A stretch of DNA of 64,000 nucleotides, taken from NCBI GenBank assembly GCA_036898135.1, contig CM072514.1, positions 6,758,637 through 6,822,636 on the forward strand, in the 5' to 3' direction. The notes below the pieces were generated by a model, which did no database searches, was not told where the DNA came from, and saw only the letters and a list, made by a program, of their open reading frames with translations. The translations under genes were made by a program, and so were the position numbers. Positions 12,067-24,602 of this stretch are shown one piece after another; the stretch's first letter is position 1; each line of letters starts with the position of its first letter. The DNA is from Oncomelania hupensis (taxonomy: Eukaryota > Mollusca > Gastropoda > Littorinimorpha > Pomatiopsidae).

Positions 12067-13534
12067 TGTTGCTGGGCTCTGCACAATGGAATGCTGTAAC
12101 CCTCACGTCTTATTCTATGGGAACCGCTAGTGAGTCACCCGGTGAATTACTTTAATACATTTATTTGTTTAGCTCGGTCTGTGTTAAGGCTGGGGTACAG
12201 AGATAGATAGAAAAATGGTAAAAGATCACTGTCACACTAGCTTTCACACGGCTATGAATCATATGTAGTCCAGCCACTTTATAACAGTCAAAATCACACA
12301 TTTATTTCTTCTACTCTATACACGATCTTCGAAGTACGAATCTAACATAAGAGTTCAATTGTCAATGCGAATGGTTCGCTCGCTGATAATCTAGGCAGCT
12401 ACTTATTCTTCATAGGGCACTGGCTACTAGCGTTCATGAAGAATGGACTACTGTGGTCCTTTTGCTACAGTTTTAATGCACTGTTTCCTGGGCACTTAAC
12501 TGATCAGTGGTTTCGTGGTTGAAGCGCTGAGATGAGGTAGCTTCTATGACACTCTGTTTTGTCATTGCTTGTGTTAGACGGGTGGGCTATTTGCGCTCGA
12601 TGCTGTAGATGCCTCGGCAGCCAACTCGAATCGTAGATTAGGTTCTATTCTTTGCAAAGTTGGGCTCACGATATCCCGCCTGCTCGTCTGTAACATAAGA
12701 GACGAAATTCTGCACAACCCTGAATAATTGGTCTGTGCAGAGCGTCTCACTGAAAGCCAAAGTAGCCCTCAGTGATAGCTCCACATCTCTATACATAAGC
12801 GACGAACATTCTGCTAAGTCGGTGGTCCAATGGAATCTCCACTCTAATTTCCTATACATACATAAATATAAATCGTGGCTAACTAAACACATAAAGAAGT
12901 AATAATATTATAAACATTCACTGGTATAGCCACTGGTCTGCAAGCATACATATAGGTTAAACAACAGTGGTTCCGTCAGGTATACAACATGGCGTCAAAA
13001 CCGGTCATGCTTGACACGTGTTCGGCTTCTCCACGTGGTAAGGCAAAATCGGACTAACAACTCAAATCTGTGCATAGCAAATTCCACAAACATAATTTCA
13101 ACAATAATATAAATACATCACTATGAAACAGAAGTATGTTCATTTATCTGTTCGACAATGTCAGGCCCGTGGCTACTTGATTGAATTCAAATATTCAACA
13201 AGCACTGCTTCCCTGTTCTATCAGTGGAGATATTTCTCTGCTCGAGTGTAGCTGTGTACTGCTCAGAGCTTTCCACACAACTGACCCTATACTTGGCTTT
13301 GACTGAATCAGCCAGAACTGGTCCTAACCACTCTACCTGTGTATATTGGCTGAAACAAAACACCATCTAGGCCGCGATGATGTCACGAAACGGCTCGCGT
13401 CAGCTCGCAGTGTGTGTGTACACATCAGTTATACCTTAACCGTCTGCTATAGACTACAGTAACCTTCTAAGATTTACTACTGCTAAACAAGCAAAAGCTC
13501 AAATAGTGCGGGGTAAACGGGTCTGCTTCTTACA
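12067..13534 (-). repeat. probable 3' LTR of the decayed Gypsy element
   Basis: Begins TGTTGCTGGG and ends CTTCTTACA, so the ends are TGT...ACA. Adjacent to it on the element side (minus strand) is a purine-rich TTGAGGGAGCC that fits a polypurine tract. Length is about 1468 bp, close to the 1559-bp LTRs of the younger element at 37760. The matching 5' LTR is not seen on the right. Confidence 0.6.
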
Positions 13535-13701
13535 GGCTCCCTCAAATGAAAAAAGGCGATGACTACTGGATTCGACCTTTTTCTACTATAGAGCCTAGTT
13601 TAACACTGCACTATCCTAGGGTCCTATATACAAACTAGTTAAGTTGCTCTACCTGAGCTGCAATGCTATGCCAGGTAGCTATGGACACTAGTGACAGGGT
13701 T

Positions 13702-15870
13702 TTACTGGACGGGGACGAATTCTGGTGCTGTGGCCCTTAGTTGTGTTGGGTGGGCGACAGCTGCTGTGTCCTCCACGAGATGGCGACTGAGGTAGTCGGC
13801 TCCGTGGTTCTCTTTGCCGGGGATGTACTCGATTTGGAAAGAGTATCCCTGAAGGGTGAGTGCCCATCTCATCAGGCGAGAGTTAAACGATTTGGAGGCT
13901 GCCAGGAACGATAGTGGTTGGTGGTCCACCTGTACTGAGAAATGTGTCCCATACAGGTAGATTTGAAACTTCTGTATGGCCCAGACTAGTCCAAGGCATT
14001 CTTTCTCCGACGTGGCGTAGTGTGTTTCGGCGGGTCTCAGTTTTCTGCTGGCGAAGGCGACAGGGAATAGCGTCTCTGCATTCCTGGAGTCGCGCTGTAG
14101 CAGTACTGCTCCGAGTCCTAAGTCACTTGCGTCGGTGCGTAGAACGAATGGCCGCCTCAAATCTGTTAGGTGGAGTACTGGCGCCGATGTCATTTTGTCT
14201 TTGAGTGTTTGGAATGCTGTCTCGCATTCGGCTGTCCATACGACTTTGTCCGGGGCGATTTTCCGGGTTCCATTTGTCAGTGGCACGGCGATGCTGTTGT
14301 AGTTGGGGATGAACTTCTGGTAGAAGCCGCAGAGCCCTAGAAACGACTGCACTTCCTTGTTGGTCTTGGGCCTAGGAGCGTCGAGTAGGCGTTTCACGGT
14401 CTTTTCTACCGGTCGCAGGCTTCCTTGACTTATGGTGTGCCCCAGGAATTCTAATTCCGTGAATCCAATCTGGCAATTGGTGGGTCTTGCCGTCAATCCA
14501 GTGTCTCTGAGGCGGGCGAGAAGTCGTTGTAGGAGCGTGATATGTTCCTCCCAAGTAGGTGTTGCTATGAGGATGTCGTCCATAATCGCGTGTAGGTGCT
14601 CGCTGCACAGGGGTGCCAGGAGTTTTCGCATCATGGCGCTGAAGATGCTGGGTGCGTTGTGGAGTCCAAATGGAAATACATTGAACTCGAAGTTTCCTTC
14701 CATAGTGCTAAACGCTAGGTACTTTCGGACTTGTGGTTGTACTGGTATCTGATAGTATCCTTTGCTGAGGTCGATGCGTGAGAAGTACTTCGCTCGCTGT
14801 AGCCTGGCAAATAGGTCTGTCTGGTCCGGGAGTGGCTCTGGCTGGAACTGCGTTACGGCATTCAGGAGTCTGAAGTCGATGCACAGTCGATGCTCTCCGT
14901 TGGGCTTTCGAAACAATACCGTGCCTGCACTGTAGGGTGAAGTAGACTCTGAGATGATTCCGACTGCCAGTAAGGTGTCTATCTCTTCCTTGATGGCTCG
15001 CTGCTGCGACAGTGGCATCGGGTAGAGCTTCTGGCGGACGGGTGTTGGGTCGGTCACCGTTAGGGTTACTTCGACGATGTCTGTCCTCCCTGGTCGGTCT
15101 GTGAGCATAGTCTGATGTTGTCGAATGACCTGTAGTACTTGCTGTTGCTGTTTGGCGGCTAGGTCTCCGTTGAGTATTAAGTCTTTGTGGGTTTCTTTGG
15201 AGTGCAGGGGATACTCTACTGCATTGGTCTCCATGCTTTCTCCTTCTTCCGCGAAGGCGATTGCTAGCAAGTTGTGAGTGCTGGGGGTCGCTGGTCGGTC
15301 CGTGTATTTCTTGAGGAGATTGATGTGGTGGTATCGAGCTCTTCCGTTTACCTCTACTTGGTAGACTGTCTTGGATTTCTTGGCAGTCACCCGGTACGGT
15401 CCTCTCCAAGCGATGTCCAGCTTGTTGGTCCCACTTGGAAGTAAGAGTAGGACTTCATCGCCGACTTGCAGTTCTCGGTCCTTCGCGTGGCGGTTGTAGT
15501 ACTTCGCCTGACGGGCTCTTGCCTTCTTCAGTGCTTCACCAGCTTTCTTCCACGTTGCTTTGAAGGTTTCCTGCAGGTCTGCGACGTACTTGGTGGCACC
15601 TCTGGGTGTGTCGTCTATCTTGACTTCCGTCCAACTTCTGCGTAGGGCTTCGAGCGGTCCTACTAGAGGTCTGCCGAATAGCAATGTTGACGGGGTGTAA
15701 CCTGTGGCTGCATGGGGCGTTTCTCGATATGCGAACAGTGCCGCATTCACGTAAGTGTCCCACGCTTCTGGATTGTCGTCGGCGACTTTCCTGAGGATGG
15801 TGAGAAGGGTTCCATTCAGTCTTTCTACTTGTCCGTTGCTGGCTGGTGGTGTGCGAATGTGATGAATTCG
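13702..15870 (-). pseudogene. pol: integrase C-terminus, RT and RNase H
   Basis: The longest open part is 15750-13702 (682 residues); the same frame continues upstream to about 15870. The first 150 residues are the end of the integrase core and its C-terminal domain (ALFAYRETPHAATGYTP, VGDEVLLL, WRGPYRV). RT follows, with SPYSAGTVLFRKPNGEHRLC, FSRIDLSKGYYQIP and the active-site block IMDDILIAT. The start of RNase H reads FVLRTDASDLGLGAVLLQ, later VQVDHQPLSFL, and the end is IPGKENHGADYLSRH. RT and RNase H are open throughout. The frame is not continuous with the upstream integrase half, so the copy is called a pseudogene. Confidence 0.85.
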
Positions 15871-16394
15871 AACACGTCTTGCATCAGGCGGCCGGTAAAC
15901 TGAGATCCGTTGTCCGTTCTAATGCTGTCCGGGAATCCCACTCTGGTAAAGATGGCGATGAGTGCATCTGCAATCTTCCTGGTGTCGATCGCTGACAACG
16001 GGACTGCTTCGCACCACATCGTACAGGCATCGACGAGTGTGAGTACAAATCTGTCCCGCTTCTTGGTCATGGGCAGTGGTCCGACTATGTCTACTGAGAC
16101 TTGCTGGAATGGCACGCCGACTACTACTGATGGTCCTAAGGTAACTGGTACGGTGTGATGGCGCGGGGAATATCGTTGACATTGGTGACAAGATTTCACG
16201 TAGCGCTTGACATCCTCCGTGATTCCTGGCCAATAGTAGTGTGCGCTGATTCTATGTACAGTGGCTCCAATTCCCATATGTCCGCTGAGTGGCATGCTGT
16301 GGCCTAATTCTAGTACTTGGGCTCGAAGGGTGGCTGGTAGTACTAGCTGGGTGTGATCTCCATCTCCTTGTCGATGTAGAACTCCGTCTTCCAT
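15825..16394 (-). pseudogene. pol: integrase N-terminal half
   Basis: 190 residues with the H2C2 zinc-binding region (LGHSMPLSGHMGIGATVHRI then CHQCQRY). Core motifs follow: VDIVGPLPMT, with the first catalytic Asp, and FPDSIRTDNGSQFTG, with the second. The frame ends in ATDK at 15825. The true continuation, ASNGQVERLN, is in another frame starting near 15870, so a small indel separates the two. The third catalytic residue, the Glu of QVERLN, lies in that second frame. Confidence 0.8.
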
Positions 16395-16736
16395 GTAGAA
16401 GTCTCCTTTGTGCGGGGGTGTGTGCGCCTTGGGTAGCTTCTGGAAGCACTTGGCTATCGAGGTGTCCTCTTTCTGTGCTGTTTTGATCTCTTCGAGCCCT
16501 GAATTCGGGGCTAACTCGGGCTGGGGTGGCTGGGTTTTAGCCTAGACCCTGGTTTGCACTGCAGCTATCTCTACAGTTTTAGGGGGCATGCATAATAACA
16601 CATACCTACAACCTAGCACTAGATCATACAGGGGTTTCTGTAAAACAGCGGCTTGGATTCGTCCTATGACGTATCTACTCTCTACTTCTATCCAAGCTAT
16701 TGGGCAAGTAGTCGTCGGTTTCGTCAAGTCTGCTCC

Positions 16737-17129
16737 TTATAGTTCGACTGTCTTGTCCGTCAAGTCCGCGCGCGATACAAGAGATTCGCTAACTATCGCG
16801 TCATATGATAGACCTGTGTCATACAGACAGTTCGCTTCTTTACCGTTGACGTTGACCGTATCTGTCACCGATGGGTGATCTCCGATGGTGTGTGGCTTGT
16901 TACCGCTGCTTTGAGTTAGAACTCTGTGCGCTGGCCGGCTTTCGCGCTCGTCCCTACGTTGTGCGGCCAACTTGAAACATCCCGCGGTGGAGTGATTATT
17001 TCTGTTGCAGAACGAGCAATATCGTTTCTGTTCTGCGGGACCTCTTTTCACGAATTCCGTGTTGGGTCCTTTATTTTGCCCAGGTCTGGGGTGATTCGGC
17101 CTATTCGCGGTGCGCTCTTCCCGGTGAGG
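16737..17129 (-). pseudogene. gag zinc knuckle and aspartic protease remnant
   Basis: Reads a CCHC-type knuckle, CSFCNRNNHSTAGC, and then the protease block CLYDTGLSYDAIVS, whose DTG is the catalytic triad. The same block is present in the younger element at about 41790. A stop at 16737 cuts the frame; the sequence continues at 16727-16542 (SRYVIGRIQAAVL). Confidence 0.75.
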
Positions 17130-17139
17130 GCTTCGTTTA

Positions 17140-17437
17140 AAAAAAAAAAGGTAAAGGTAGTCCCATAGCCTTGTGGCCGTAGGGGAGCGTGATGTTGGAG
17201 ATCACACTTATCTTGGGCCAGCGTAATGAGGTGATGCCCAACTCTCTCCCTCGCTGCTTTACCTTCCCCACCCTCAAGAGAGTAGGTACTCAATCACAGT
17301 TGAGTCAACTGGGGGCGTTGTTGTTTGTCGCTTCACACCTTAGCGGTCACCCATCCAAGTGCTAACCGCACCGGACGGTGCTTCACTTTCGACACAGTAG
17401 CGAGTGCTCCAACCACTGCACTATCCGACACCCCAAC
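17140..17437 (-). repeat. tRNA/5S-headed SINE inserted in gag
   Basis: Second copy of the SINE at 196-487, in reverse orientation, with the T-rich tail at the left. It is flanked by the exact 10-bp repeat GCTTCGTTTA at 17130-17139 and 17438-17447. The gag reading is interrupted at the insertion and resumes on the other side (KEAHKRS on the right, RSPHREER on the left). Confidence 0.85.
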
Positions 17438-17829
17438 GCTTCGTTTATGGGCCTCTTTCCCGTTAGGCTTTAGGTCTCGCCTGAAGCTCTTAGCTTCTCC
17501 GTGGGCGGCCAAGTACCTATCTGCGACCTTGACCAGATCCTCCAGTCTCTCCGCGCCCTGCTCTACTGAGAATGTTCTCAGCTCGGGGGTCATGGTTTCC
17601 CGTAGCTATTCCCATACTAACAGTTCTGTTAGTCCATCATATGTCTTAGCCGTGGCTGACTGGCTAACCCACTTATCTAGCATTGTGGACAACCGATCTG
17701 CAAACTGCGCATAGCTATCTCCTTTCACTCTCCGATTGGTGCGGAATTTTTGCCGGTAGCATTCTCCTGTTAGTTCGAATCCCGTTAGGAGTGCCTCTTT
17801 AAAGGCTCTCTTAAGGCCCCGCCACACAT
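17438..17829 (-). pseudogene. gag remnant of the decayed Gypsy element
   Basis: Similar to gag residues of the younger element: LLTGFELTGECYRQKFR corresponds to LLIWFELTAETYRKKLR, and MTPELRTFSVEQGAERLEDL to MTPETRMFTAEQGAENLADL. A stop lies between these blocks near 17606. The N-terminal part of gag is missing. Confidence 0.75.
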
Positions 17830-18965
17830 ACCGGTTTGAAGGCCGATTCTAGATCGGATTTCGGATCCGTTTCGACTGAAGTGCGATCGGGCCGGACTCC
17901 AAAACCGGTAGCACTGCCACACATTTCCGATCAAGTCGACCCGAAACGTCCACACAATGTGCATTGTTTATATTCACTTTCAATAGTGTCAACCCCATCC
18001 AACAGTTCACCATCCACATCTAGTCTGAAACCACAGCAGAAATAATGTCTGTACATGCTACAAAACATATTTAAAAATAAAAACGTAATGGAAAACCAAA
18101 TCAAAACCATACACAACATCGCGGGTTGCATCACAGGCTCTGAAGTCTTTTATTTCGTCTTTGAAAACTCGTGGGCCTCCTACATAGGTACGTAGTATAG
18201 TATATATAGTATGTAATTGAGGCCTACGAAAGACGAGACTTCCCAGCCTGTGGTTGCATTTCCACTCACCTGTCATCAGCTTCGTTTGTGCCGCCAAGTT
18301 GACAATGAACACGGGATGCATTCTGATTGGTTGGAAGTTTACAACCGGGGCCGATTTTGCACGGCTGAATAGAACAGGCTCTAATCGCACGATACCGAGC
18401 CGATTGCAAGTCGGACCGCAGGCAAGTTAGAATTCTGAAGTCATCACGTAGCGACCGGGATCGGATCGCAAACAAAATCGTTGTACAATTGGCATGTGTG
18501 ACGGAGCCTTTACATCCCGTCGTACGTGGTTATAGATCGTGCGTCCTCAGAGTTCCTGTTAGTCGTAGAGTTCTCGCACGATCAAAATCAAATCAGAGAG
18601 AAAGTACGTCGTAAGTACTTGATAAGTGAGTGCGTCTTGCTCTAAACGTGAGGCACGCAAGTGGTCCGTACGCCTTTCTGTAAGTAGGAAGAAGTAAGTA
18701 GCACGTACGATCTGTACTTCTGTCGCACGCAATGAGTGGAATAATCGTACGTGAGTTGCAAGTGAAGTCTACGGTTTCAGAAAGTCCTACTTACGAAGTA
18801 AGAGAAACGTAAGAGAAACGTAAGAAACACGGAAGTGTTAAGCAAGACAATCGTGCGTCAAATTGAAAGAACGCACGATAATATAAAAGGGTGCTCTGAA
18901 TCTCTTCATCATTAGATATGTAATCGTCCCCTATACGCTTATGTGTCCGGGGACGTTAATCTATT
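17830..18965. other. unassigned stretch between transposon remnants
   Basis: No gene supported. It contains GATCGG-rich sequence (17850-17940, 18350-18480) and repeated short words such as CGTAAGAGAAA and GCACGATC (18540-18890). This could be the subterminal part of the Harbinger element whose exon starts at 19006. Confidence 0.4.
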
Positions 18966-19005
18966 TAACTAACTAACTTCATCATTCCCTGGTTCAGCAT
19001 CCAAT

Positions 19006-19311
19006 ATGGCAATATCAAGAAGGATGCGCCATCGTCTTCTGTGGCTGTTGTTGCAAGAGGAAGCGGAAGACCGTGATGCAGTGCTCGCAGTAGTTGCTCT
19101 GGATCGTCTGCAAGAGAGGCAAAGAAGAAGGAGGCGTTACTGGGTGAAGCCATGGCTGACAAGAAGACCTCTGTTTGGCCAGTATGAGACGTTGTTCCAG
19201 GAGCTTGACAAACAGTCTGCTGGAGACTACCTTGGGTTCATCCGTATGGATAGGAACCTGTTTGCTGAAGTGCTTCAACGTGTAGCTCCCCGGATCACCA
19301 AGAGTCCAAGG
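19006..19311 (+). pseudogene. PIF/Harbinger (HARBI1-like) transposase, first exon
   Basis: Codes for 102 residues from ATG 19006. The second half matches the N-terminal region of HARBI1/ALP1-like nucleases: WVKPWLTRRPLFGQYETL, FIRMDRNLFAEVLQRVAPRI. It runs into a donor-like AG|GTAAGAG at 19311-19312. No downstream exon with the DDE catalytic core is found before the CT/AT array and an RTE LINE fragment, so the gene is truncated. The family normally acts in excision and reinsertion of Harbinger elements with 3-bp TA-rich targets. Confidence 0.65.
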
Positions 19312-19601
19312 TAAGAGCAATATTCACCAACAATGTGTATATCAGTATTTGTAGCATATACATGTATCTACATTCAGGTATCCTTCAAGTGAATGGTAAG
19401 GATTAACAAAGATTAACAAGGATTTATTGAACTCGCGACTTTATTATTACAAGTTTGCAGTACAACAGTGTATCTATGGCAACATATATTTATGGCAAGC
19501 CATTTCACTATTCAATGTGGAATATGGAATATAGATTGCTTATTTATTTTATCAGATATATCAAATATTATATGTAAGATATCTTATTTAAAATATCAGA
19601 T

Positions 19602-19796
<195 letters not shown>

Positions 19797-19833
19797 GTGC
19801 AAATACAACAAGTCCATTGCTTAAGAGCATTCG

Positions 19834-21633
19834 CCCTATTCCTATCCTATCCTGTCCCGTAACCCGGAGCTCGTAAGGGCACCACAGATGATCGTTTAAC
19901 CAGCATACTCCTTCTTTTTCTGTCCTTAGCAGCCCAGATGGCTTCGCTCAGTGTCAAACCAGTCCATTCTCGAATATTGTCCTCCCACCTCTTTTTCGGT
20001 CTCCCTCTTCTTCTTTCCGTTTCTTCACCACTGTGAGCAGGTCATCGTGTTGTCCAATGGCTTGTGTGATGGGCTGTCGGACTTTGTCGTTGGTGATGTG
20101 TTGGGTATAGGAAATGCCAAGAAGTCTTCTGTAGCACCTCATCTCCATGCTTTGTATTTTTCGTTGTAGAGCTGCTGTGAGGGTCCATGTTTCGCAAGCG
20201 TATTGGAAGATGGAGATGATAAGGGAGCGCAGCAGTCTTACCTTGGAATGTAGACTGATTGTCCTGTCTATCCAAATGGGCTTCAGCCTTGTCAGGGCAG
20301 CAGGTGTTTGTGCGATCCTGGAGAGGACTTCCTGTCGGGACCCATTGTCTGACACAATGGCTCCCAAATATTTGAAGCTATGCACTGTGTTGAGGGATTG
20401 GCCTTGGACTTCGATGTCCATGTTGATGCCATTGGTGTTGTTGGTCATCATTTTGGTCTTCTCTGCACTTATTTCCATTCCATAAGCTCTGGAGGTGACA
20501 CGGTGTCAAGCCTCTGTACCAGCTGTTCAAGTTCTTGTTCCTCTCCAGCCAATCAATCAATGTCATCCGCAAAACGAAGATTGGAGATTGCTCTTCCCCC
20601 TATGCTGACTGTGCCTTCGTGATCTGCAAGAGCATCTAACATGATGCGCTCTAGGAAGATGTTGAAGAGTGATGGAGAGAGTAGGCATCCTTGACGCACA
20701 CCGATTGTTGTTCTGAACCAGTTCCCGATGACGCTGTTATGGAGGACTGCACTGGTAGCCTTGTCATACAGGCTTTTGATGACTTCAGTAATTTTTGGGC
20801 TGATGTTGTACACTTTCATTGTTGCCCATAGAGCTGCATGCCAGACTCGGTCAAACGCCTTCTTGAAATCTATGAACACATGATGTAGATGTTGTTGCTG
20901 TAGGTTTTTCTCACAGATTATTCTGAGGTTGAAAATCTGTTCAGTGGTACTTCGCCCTGCCCTGAATCCTGCTTGTTCTTCAGCTATGATTTGTTCAGCT
21001 TGGGGTTTCAACCTGTTAAGTATTATTTTCAGGAGGACCTTGCTGGGATGGCGGATGAGGTTGATGGTGCGGTAATTTTCACCCTCCTGAAGGTTACCTT
21101 TTTTTGGGAAGAGTGATGACAAGCGACTGGGTCCATGGTGTAGGCCACTACCCACTCTGACATATCTTGCTATAGATAATGGTGAGGGCATCAATCATCG
21201 CTTCTCCTCCTGCTTGTAGCAGTTCCGCGGGTATGTTGTCCACTCTCGCTGACTTCCCTTTCTTCAGCGATTGCATTGCTGCCTCAACTTCTTCCCGGAG
21301 AATTGGGAGGATTTCTTCTTCTTCACTGTTCTCGGGTCATGCTAGAACTGATGGGTCTCCATTGGGTGTATGGTTGTAGTACTCTGTCCATCTGTCCAAG
21401 ACTTCTTGTTCTTCTGTAAGGCACATGCCAGACTTGCTTTGGATCGTTTAGACTTTGGGCTGTTTAACACTTGTCAGCCCCTTCACAGTCTGGTAGGCCT
21501 TCTTGCTGTTGTTGTTGTTCAGAATGTTCTCTATTTCCTGGCATTGATCTTCTATCCAGTTCTCCTTTGCTGTGCGCATGCCTTTTCGGATGTCATTGTT
21601 GATTTTTCGGTAGACATCAGCTCCCTGTGAGGT

Positions 21634-21675
<42 letters not shown>

Positions 21676-22117
21676 TCTTTCTTCGTTTATCACACAGATC
21701 CAAAAGTTCAGGTGTGATCCCCGGCTTCTTCTTTGGTCGGTGCTTGCCTAGGATCTCAGTGGCGGCATCTGTCACAGCTGAGTTGAAGGTGGTGGTCATG
21801 GTGTTGACATCTACTTTACCAGCTCCCAAAATGACCAGTGGTGGAAATTTCCCTCCAATTGTGGCCTGAAATAGTTCTGCCACCTCCGGGTCTTGCAGTT
21901 TGTCCAGGTCGAACTTCAGTCAAGTGCACTTTGCTGTATTTACTCTCTTCAAGTGGAGCCGGAAAGACATCATTACGAGATCGTGGTCACTTCCGATGTC
22001 TGCTCCTGGAAAAGTGCGTGTCCTGCCAATGTTGTTGTATGATCTGAAGCGTTTCTTGACCATGATGTAGTCGATCTGGTTGTGATGCTCCCCGCCGGGA
22101 CTGTGCCATGTCCATAT
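19834..22117 (-). mobile_element. RTE-type LINE copy, 5'-truncated
   Basis: Minus-strand copy of the 54183-57530 element, from its TCCTATCC-type 3' tail (19834-19850) to inside the endonuclease (22117), where the match stops abruptly after TGTGCCATGTCCAT. It contains FADDID (near 20560) but has a deletion near 20010, frameshifts, and a T run at about 21640-21672 where the Lys codons were. Non-functional. Confidence 0.85.
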
Positions 22118-22923
22118 ATCTTTACTGCAGAATTGTATGCTATTATTATGGCTTAGAATTGTGTTCTTACATTGACATTAGATTTGTTTGGCATAGTGTT
22201 ATGTGTAGACTCAAAATCTGTTTTGTATGCGCTACAAAATTGGAATTGCTCAGTTAGAAGAGAAATGATTTTTAAAATCAAATATCTTTTACACTGTTTA
22301 TTAATTAAAAATGTTTTTCTGTGGGTTCCCTCTCATTGTGGAATAAAAGGTAATGAATTAGCTGATAAACTAGCTAAAGATGGTGCAACTAAGTCTACTG
22401 AAGTTAATCATATCATGAGCCTCTCCTACTATGAATTGAAATCAATAGTAGACAATTATTTTCTTTAAAATATACACAATAATATTTCGTCTAGCTCCAG
22501 ACATTTGACAAAAGTTGTCTACAAGTTAAAATTAAATTCATGGAAAACTAAATTTTCTAAAGGCGTTAAATGTGTCTGCTCAAATGCTCTGACTGTAGAA
22601 CATTTGATATTACATTGCCCATGTCTGAACAAATTGTTTATAGAAAATAATATTAACACTGTTACCACACAGTGTAATTATTTAAAAAAAAAAAGAAGCT
22701 GATAATGACTTAATGCTGACGATCGCATCTATTATATCGTGTACACAGATAGAAAAAAATGTTATAATTATTTTATTCGATGTATTTTAGATCTTAAGAT
22801 GATGGTACTTCAATGTTAGGTTACATTGTTTAATCAGTAAAAAATTCTTATGGGTTTGTTGTTGCTGTTGTATTCTTTTTCTTCAATTTTAGTTTTCTTT
22901 TTATTATTATTATTATTTATAAT

Positions 22924-22987
<64 letters not shown>

Positions 22988-23127
22988 TTATTTATTTATT
23001 TATTTATTTATATTTCATGTTTTCACCTTATCATTTATATTATTATTATTTTGTTTCTTCGTTTTTATAGTCTAAAATCACATAATTTGTGACAGACTTT
23101 AAATACATTGATTGAATTGAATTGATC
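22118..23127 (+). mobile_element. I-like LINE 3' end with RNase H
   Basis: On +, 22172-22468 reads an RNase H domain of the kind at the end of I-clade LINEs (VDSKSVLYALQNW, VPSHCGIKGNELADKLAK). After a stop, 22505-22702 gives the Cys/His block LTVEHLILHCPCLN. A 3' untranslated region follows with a TTTA array (22916-23010), ending in (ATTGA)n at about 23108-23127. It is 5'-truncated and broken. Confidence 0.7.
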
Positions 23128-23221
23128 GGGAGAAATCAGAACGAGCCAAATGTCAGCCTGCCTATCCGTCTGCCCGTCGTTGTGGTCGTTGTAAGCCATG
23201 TCTGAAGAACCATTGAACGGG

Positions 23222-23388
23222 TTGTGACCAAACTTCATAACTTCCATTCTTCTGTATAAATAGAAGCGAATTACAAATATAGGCCTACACAACTGAGTAC
23301 CCCATGTGACCAAACTTCATAACTTCCATTCTTCTGTATACATATAAACGAATTACATATATAGGCCTACACAACTGAGTACCCCATG
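23222..23388 (+). repeat. about 80-bp tandem duplication
   Basis: Two near-identical copies containing GTGACCAAACTTCATAACTT and ending ACACAACTGAGTACCCCATG. Confidence 0.85.
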
Positions 23389-23608
23389 CGCACTAAGATT
23401 TCTTCGATGTAAAGGTTGAAGCGAAATAAAATGTCTTATGTCTTAAGAACATTACCACCTAGATTAGTGGCTCGCCTCCAGCATCATCACATTTGCTCCA
23501 CCGTAAAGGTAAAACTCACTGGAGTAATGGAATATCTAATTAAAAAAAAAAACGGCTAATGCACATTTGATGAGGTGTTTTATTTAACTTTAAAAAAAAT
23601 ATATTTGT

Positions 23609-24566
23609 ATACCTATCCTATCCTATCCTATCCTGTCCCGTAACCCGGAGGTCGTAGGGGCACCACAGATGATCGTTTAAGCAGCATACTCCATCTTTCT
23701 CTGCCCTCAGCAGCCCTGATGGCTTCGCTCAGTGTCAAACCAGTCCATTCTCGAATGTTGTCTTCCCACCTCTTTTTCGGTCTCCCTCTTCTTCTTGCAC
23801 TGTGCCTTGCAGAATAGTCTTTGCAAGGCCGGATGATCTCGTGACGTGGCCAAACCATCGGAGTTTCCGTTTTTTCACCACTGTGAGCAGGTCATCGTGT
23901 TGTCCAATGGCTTGTGTGATGGTCTGTCGGACTTCGTCGTTGGCGATGTGTTGGGTATAGGAAATGCCCAGAAGTCTTCTGTAGCACCTCCTCTCCATGC
24001 TTTGTATTCTTTGTTGGAGATCTTGCTGTGAGGGTCCATGCTTCGCAAGCATTTAGGAAGATGGAATGTAGACTGATGGTCCTGTCTTTCCAAATGGGCT
24101 TCAACCTTGTCAGGGCAGCAGTTGTTTGTGCGATCCTGGAGAGGACTTCCTGTCGGGACCCATTGTCTGATACAATGGCTCCCAAATATTTGAAGCTATG
24201 CACTGTGTTGAGGGATTGGCCGTGGACTTGATGTCCATGTTGATGCCATTGGTGCTGTTGGTCATCATTTTGGTTTTCTCTGCACTTATTTCCATTCCAT
24301 AGGCTCTGGAGGTGTTGTCAAGCCTCTGTACCAGCTGTTCAAGTTCTTGTTCCTCTCCAGCCAATCCATCAATGTCATCCGCAAAACGAAGATTGGAGAT
24401 TGCTCTACCCCCTATGCTGACTGTGACTGTGCCTTCATGATCTGCAAGAGCATCTGACATGATGCGCTCTAGGAAGATGTTGAAGAGTGTTGAAGAGAGT
24501 AGGCATCCTTGACGCACACCGATTGTTGTTCTGAACCAGTTCCCGATGGCGCTGTTGTGGAGGACT
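23609..24566 (-). mobile_element. RTE-type LINE copy, 5'-truncated
   Basis: Minus-strand copy from the TATCC-repeat tail (23609-23636) to the RT (about 24560). It contains FADDIDG and the C-terminal RPKKRWEDNIREWTGLTL. It has a small deletion near 24060 and frameshifts. Its truncation point runs straight into an ACTGC array. Confidence 0.85.
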
Positions 24567-24602
24567 GCACTGCACTGCACTGCACTGTACTGCACTGCAC
24601 TA
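24564..24602 (+). repeat. (ACTGC)n short array
   Basis: About seven units, one variant, grown from the LINE word GGACTGCACTGG at the truncation point. Confidence 0.85.

Larger units (their letters stand above)
13535..17829 (-). mobile_element. decayed Gypsy/Gmr1-like LTR retrotransposon, internal part
   Basis: On the minus strand the order from right to left is gag (17829-17438, then 17129-16900), protease-like DTG block (about 16830), integrase (16394-15550), reverse transcriptase and RNase H (to 13702). Integrase lies before RT, which is the arrangement known from Gmr1-type Ty3/Gypsy elements. The copy is broken by a frameshift in integrase, stops in gag and pro, a SINE in gag (17140-17437) and loss of the 5' end beyond about 17829. 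It is non-functional. Confidence 0.85.

Noticed and set aside
17333..17593. Continuous gag frame through VGVSDSAVVGALATV
   Set aside because: This part is the SINE inserted in gag; the same residues appear at the window start in the other SINE copy.
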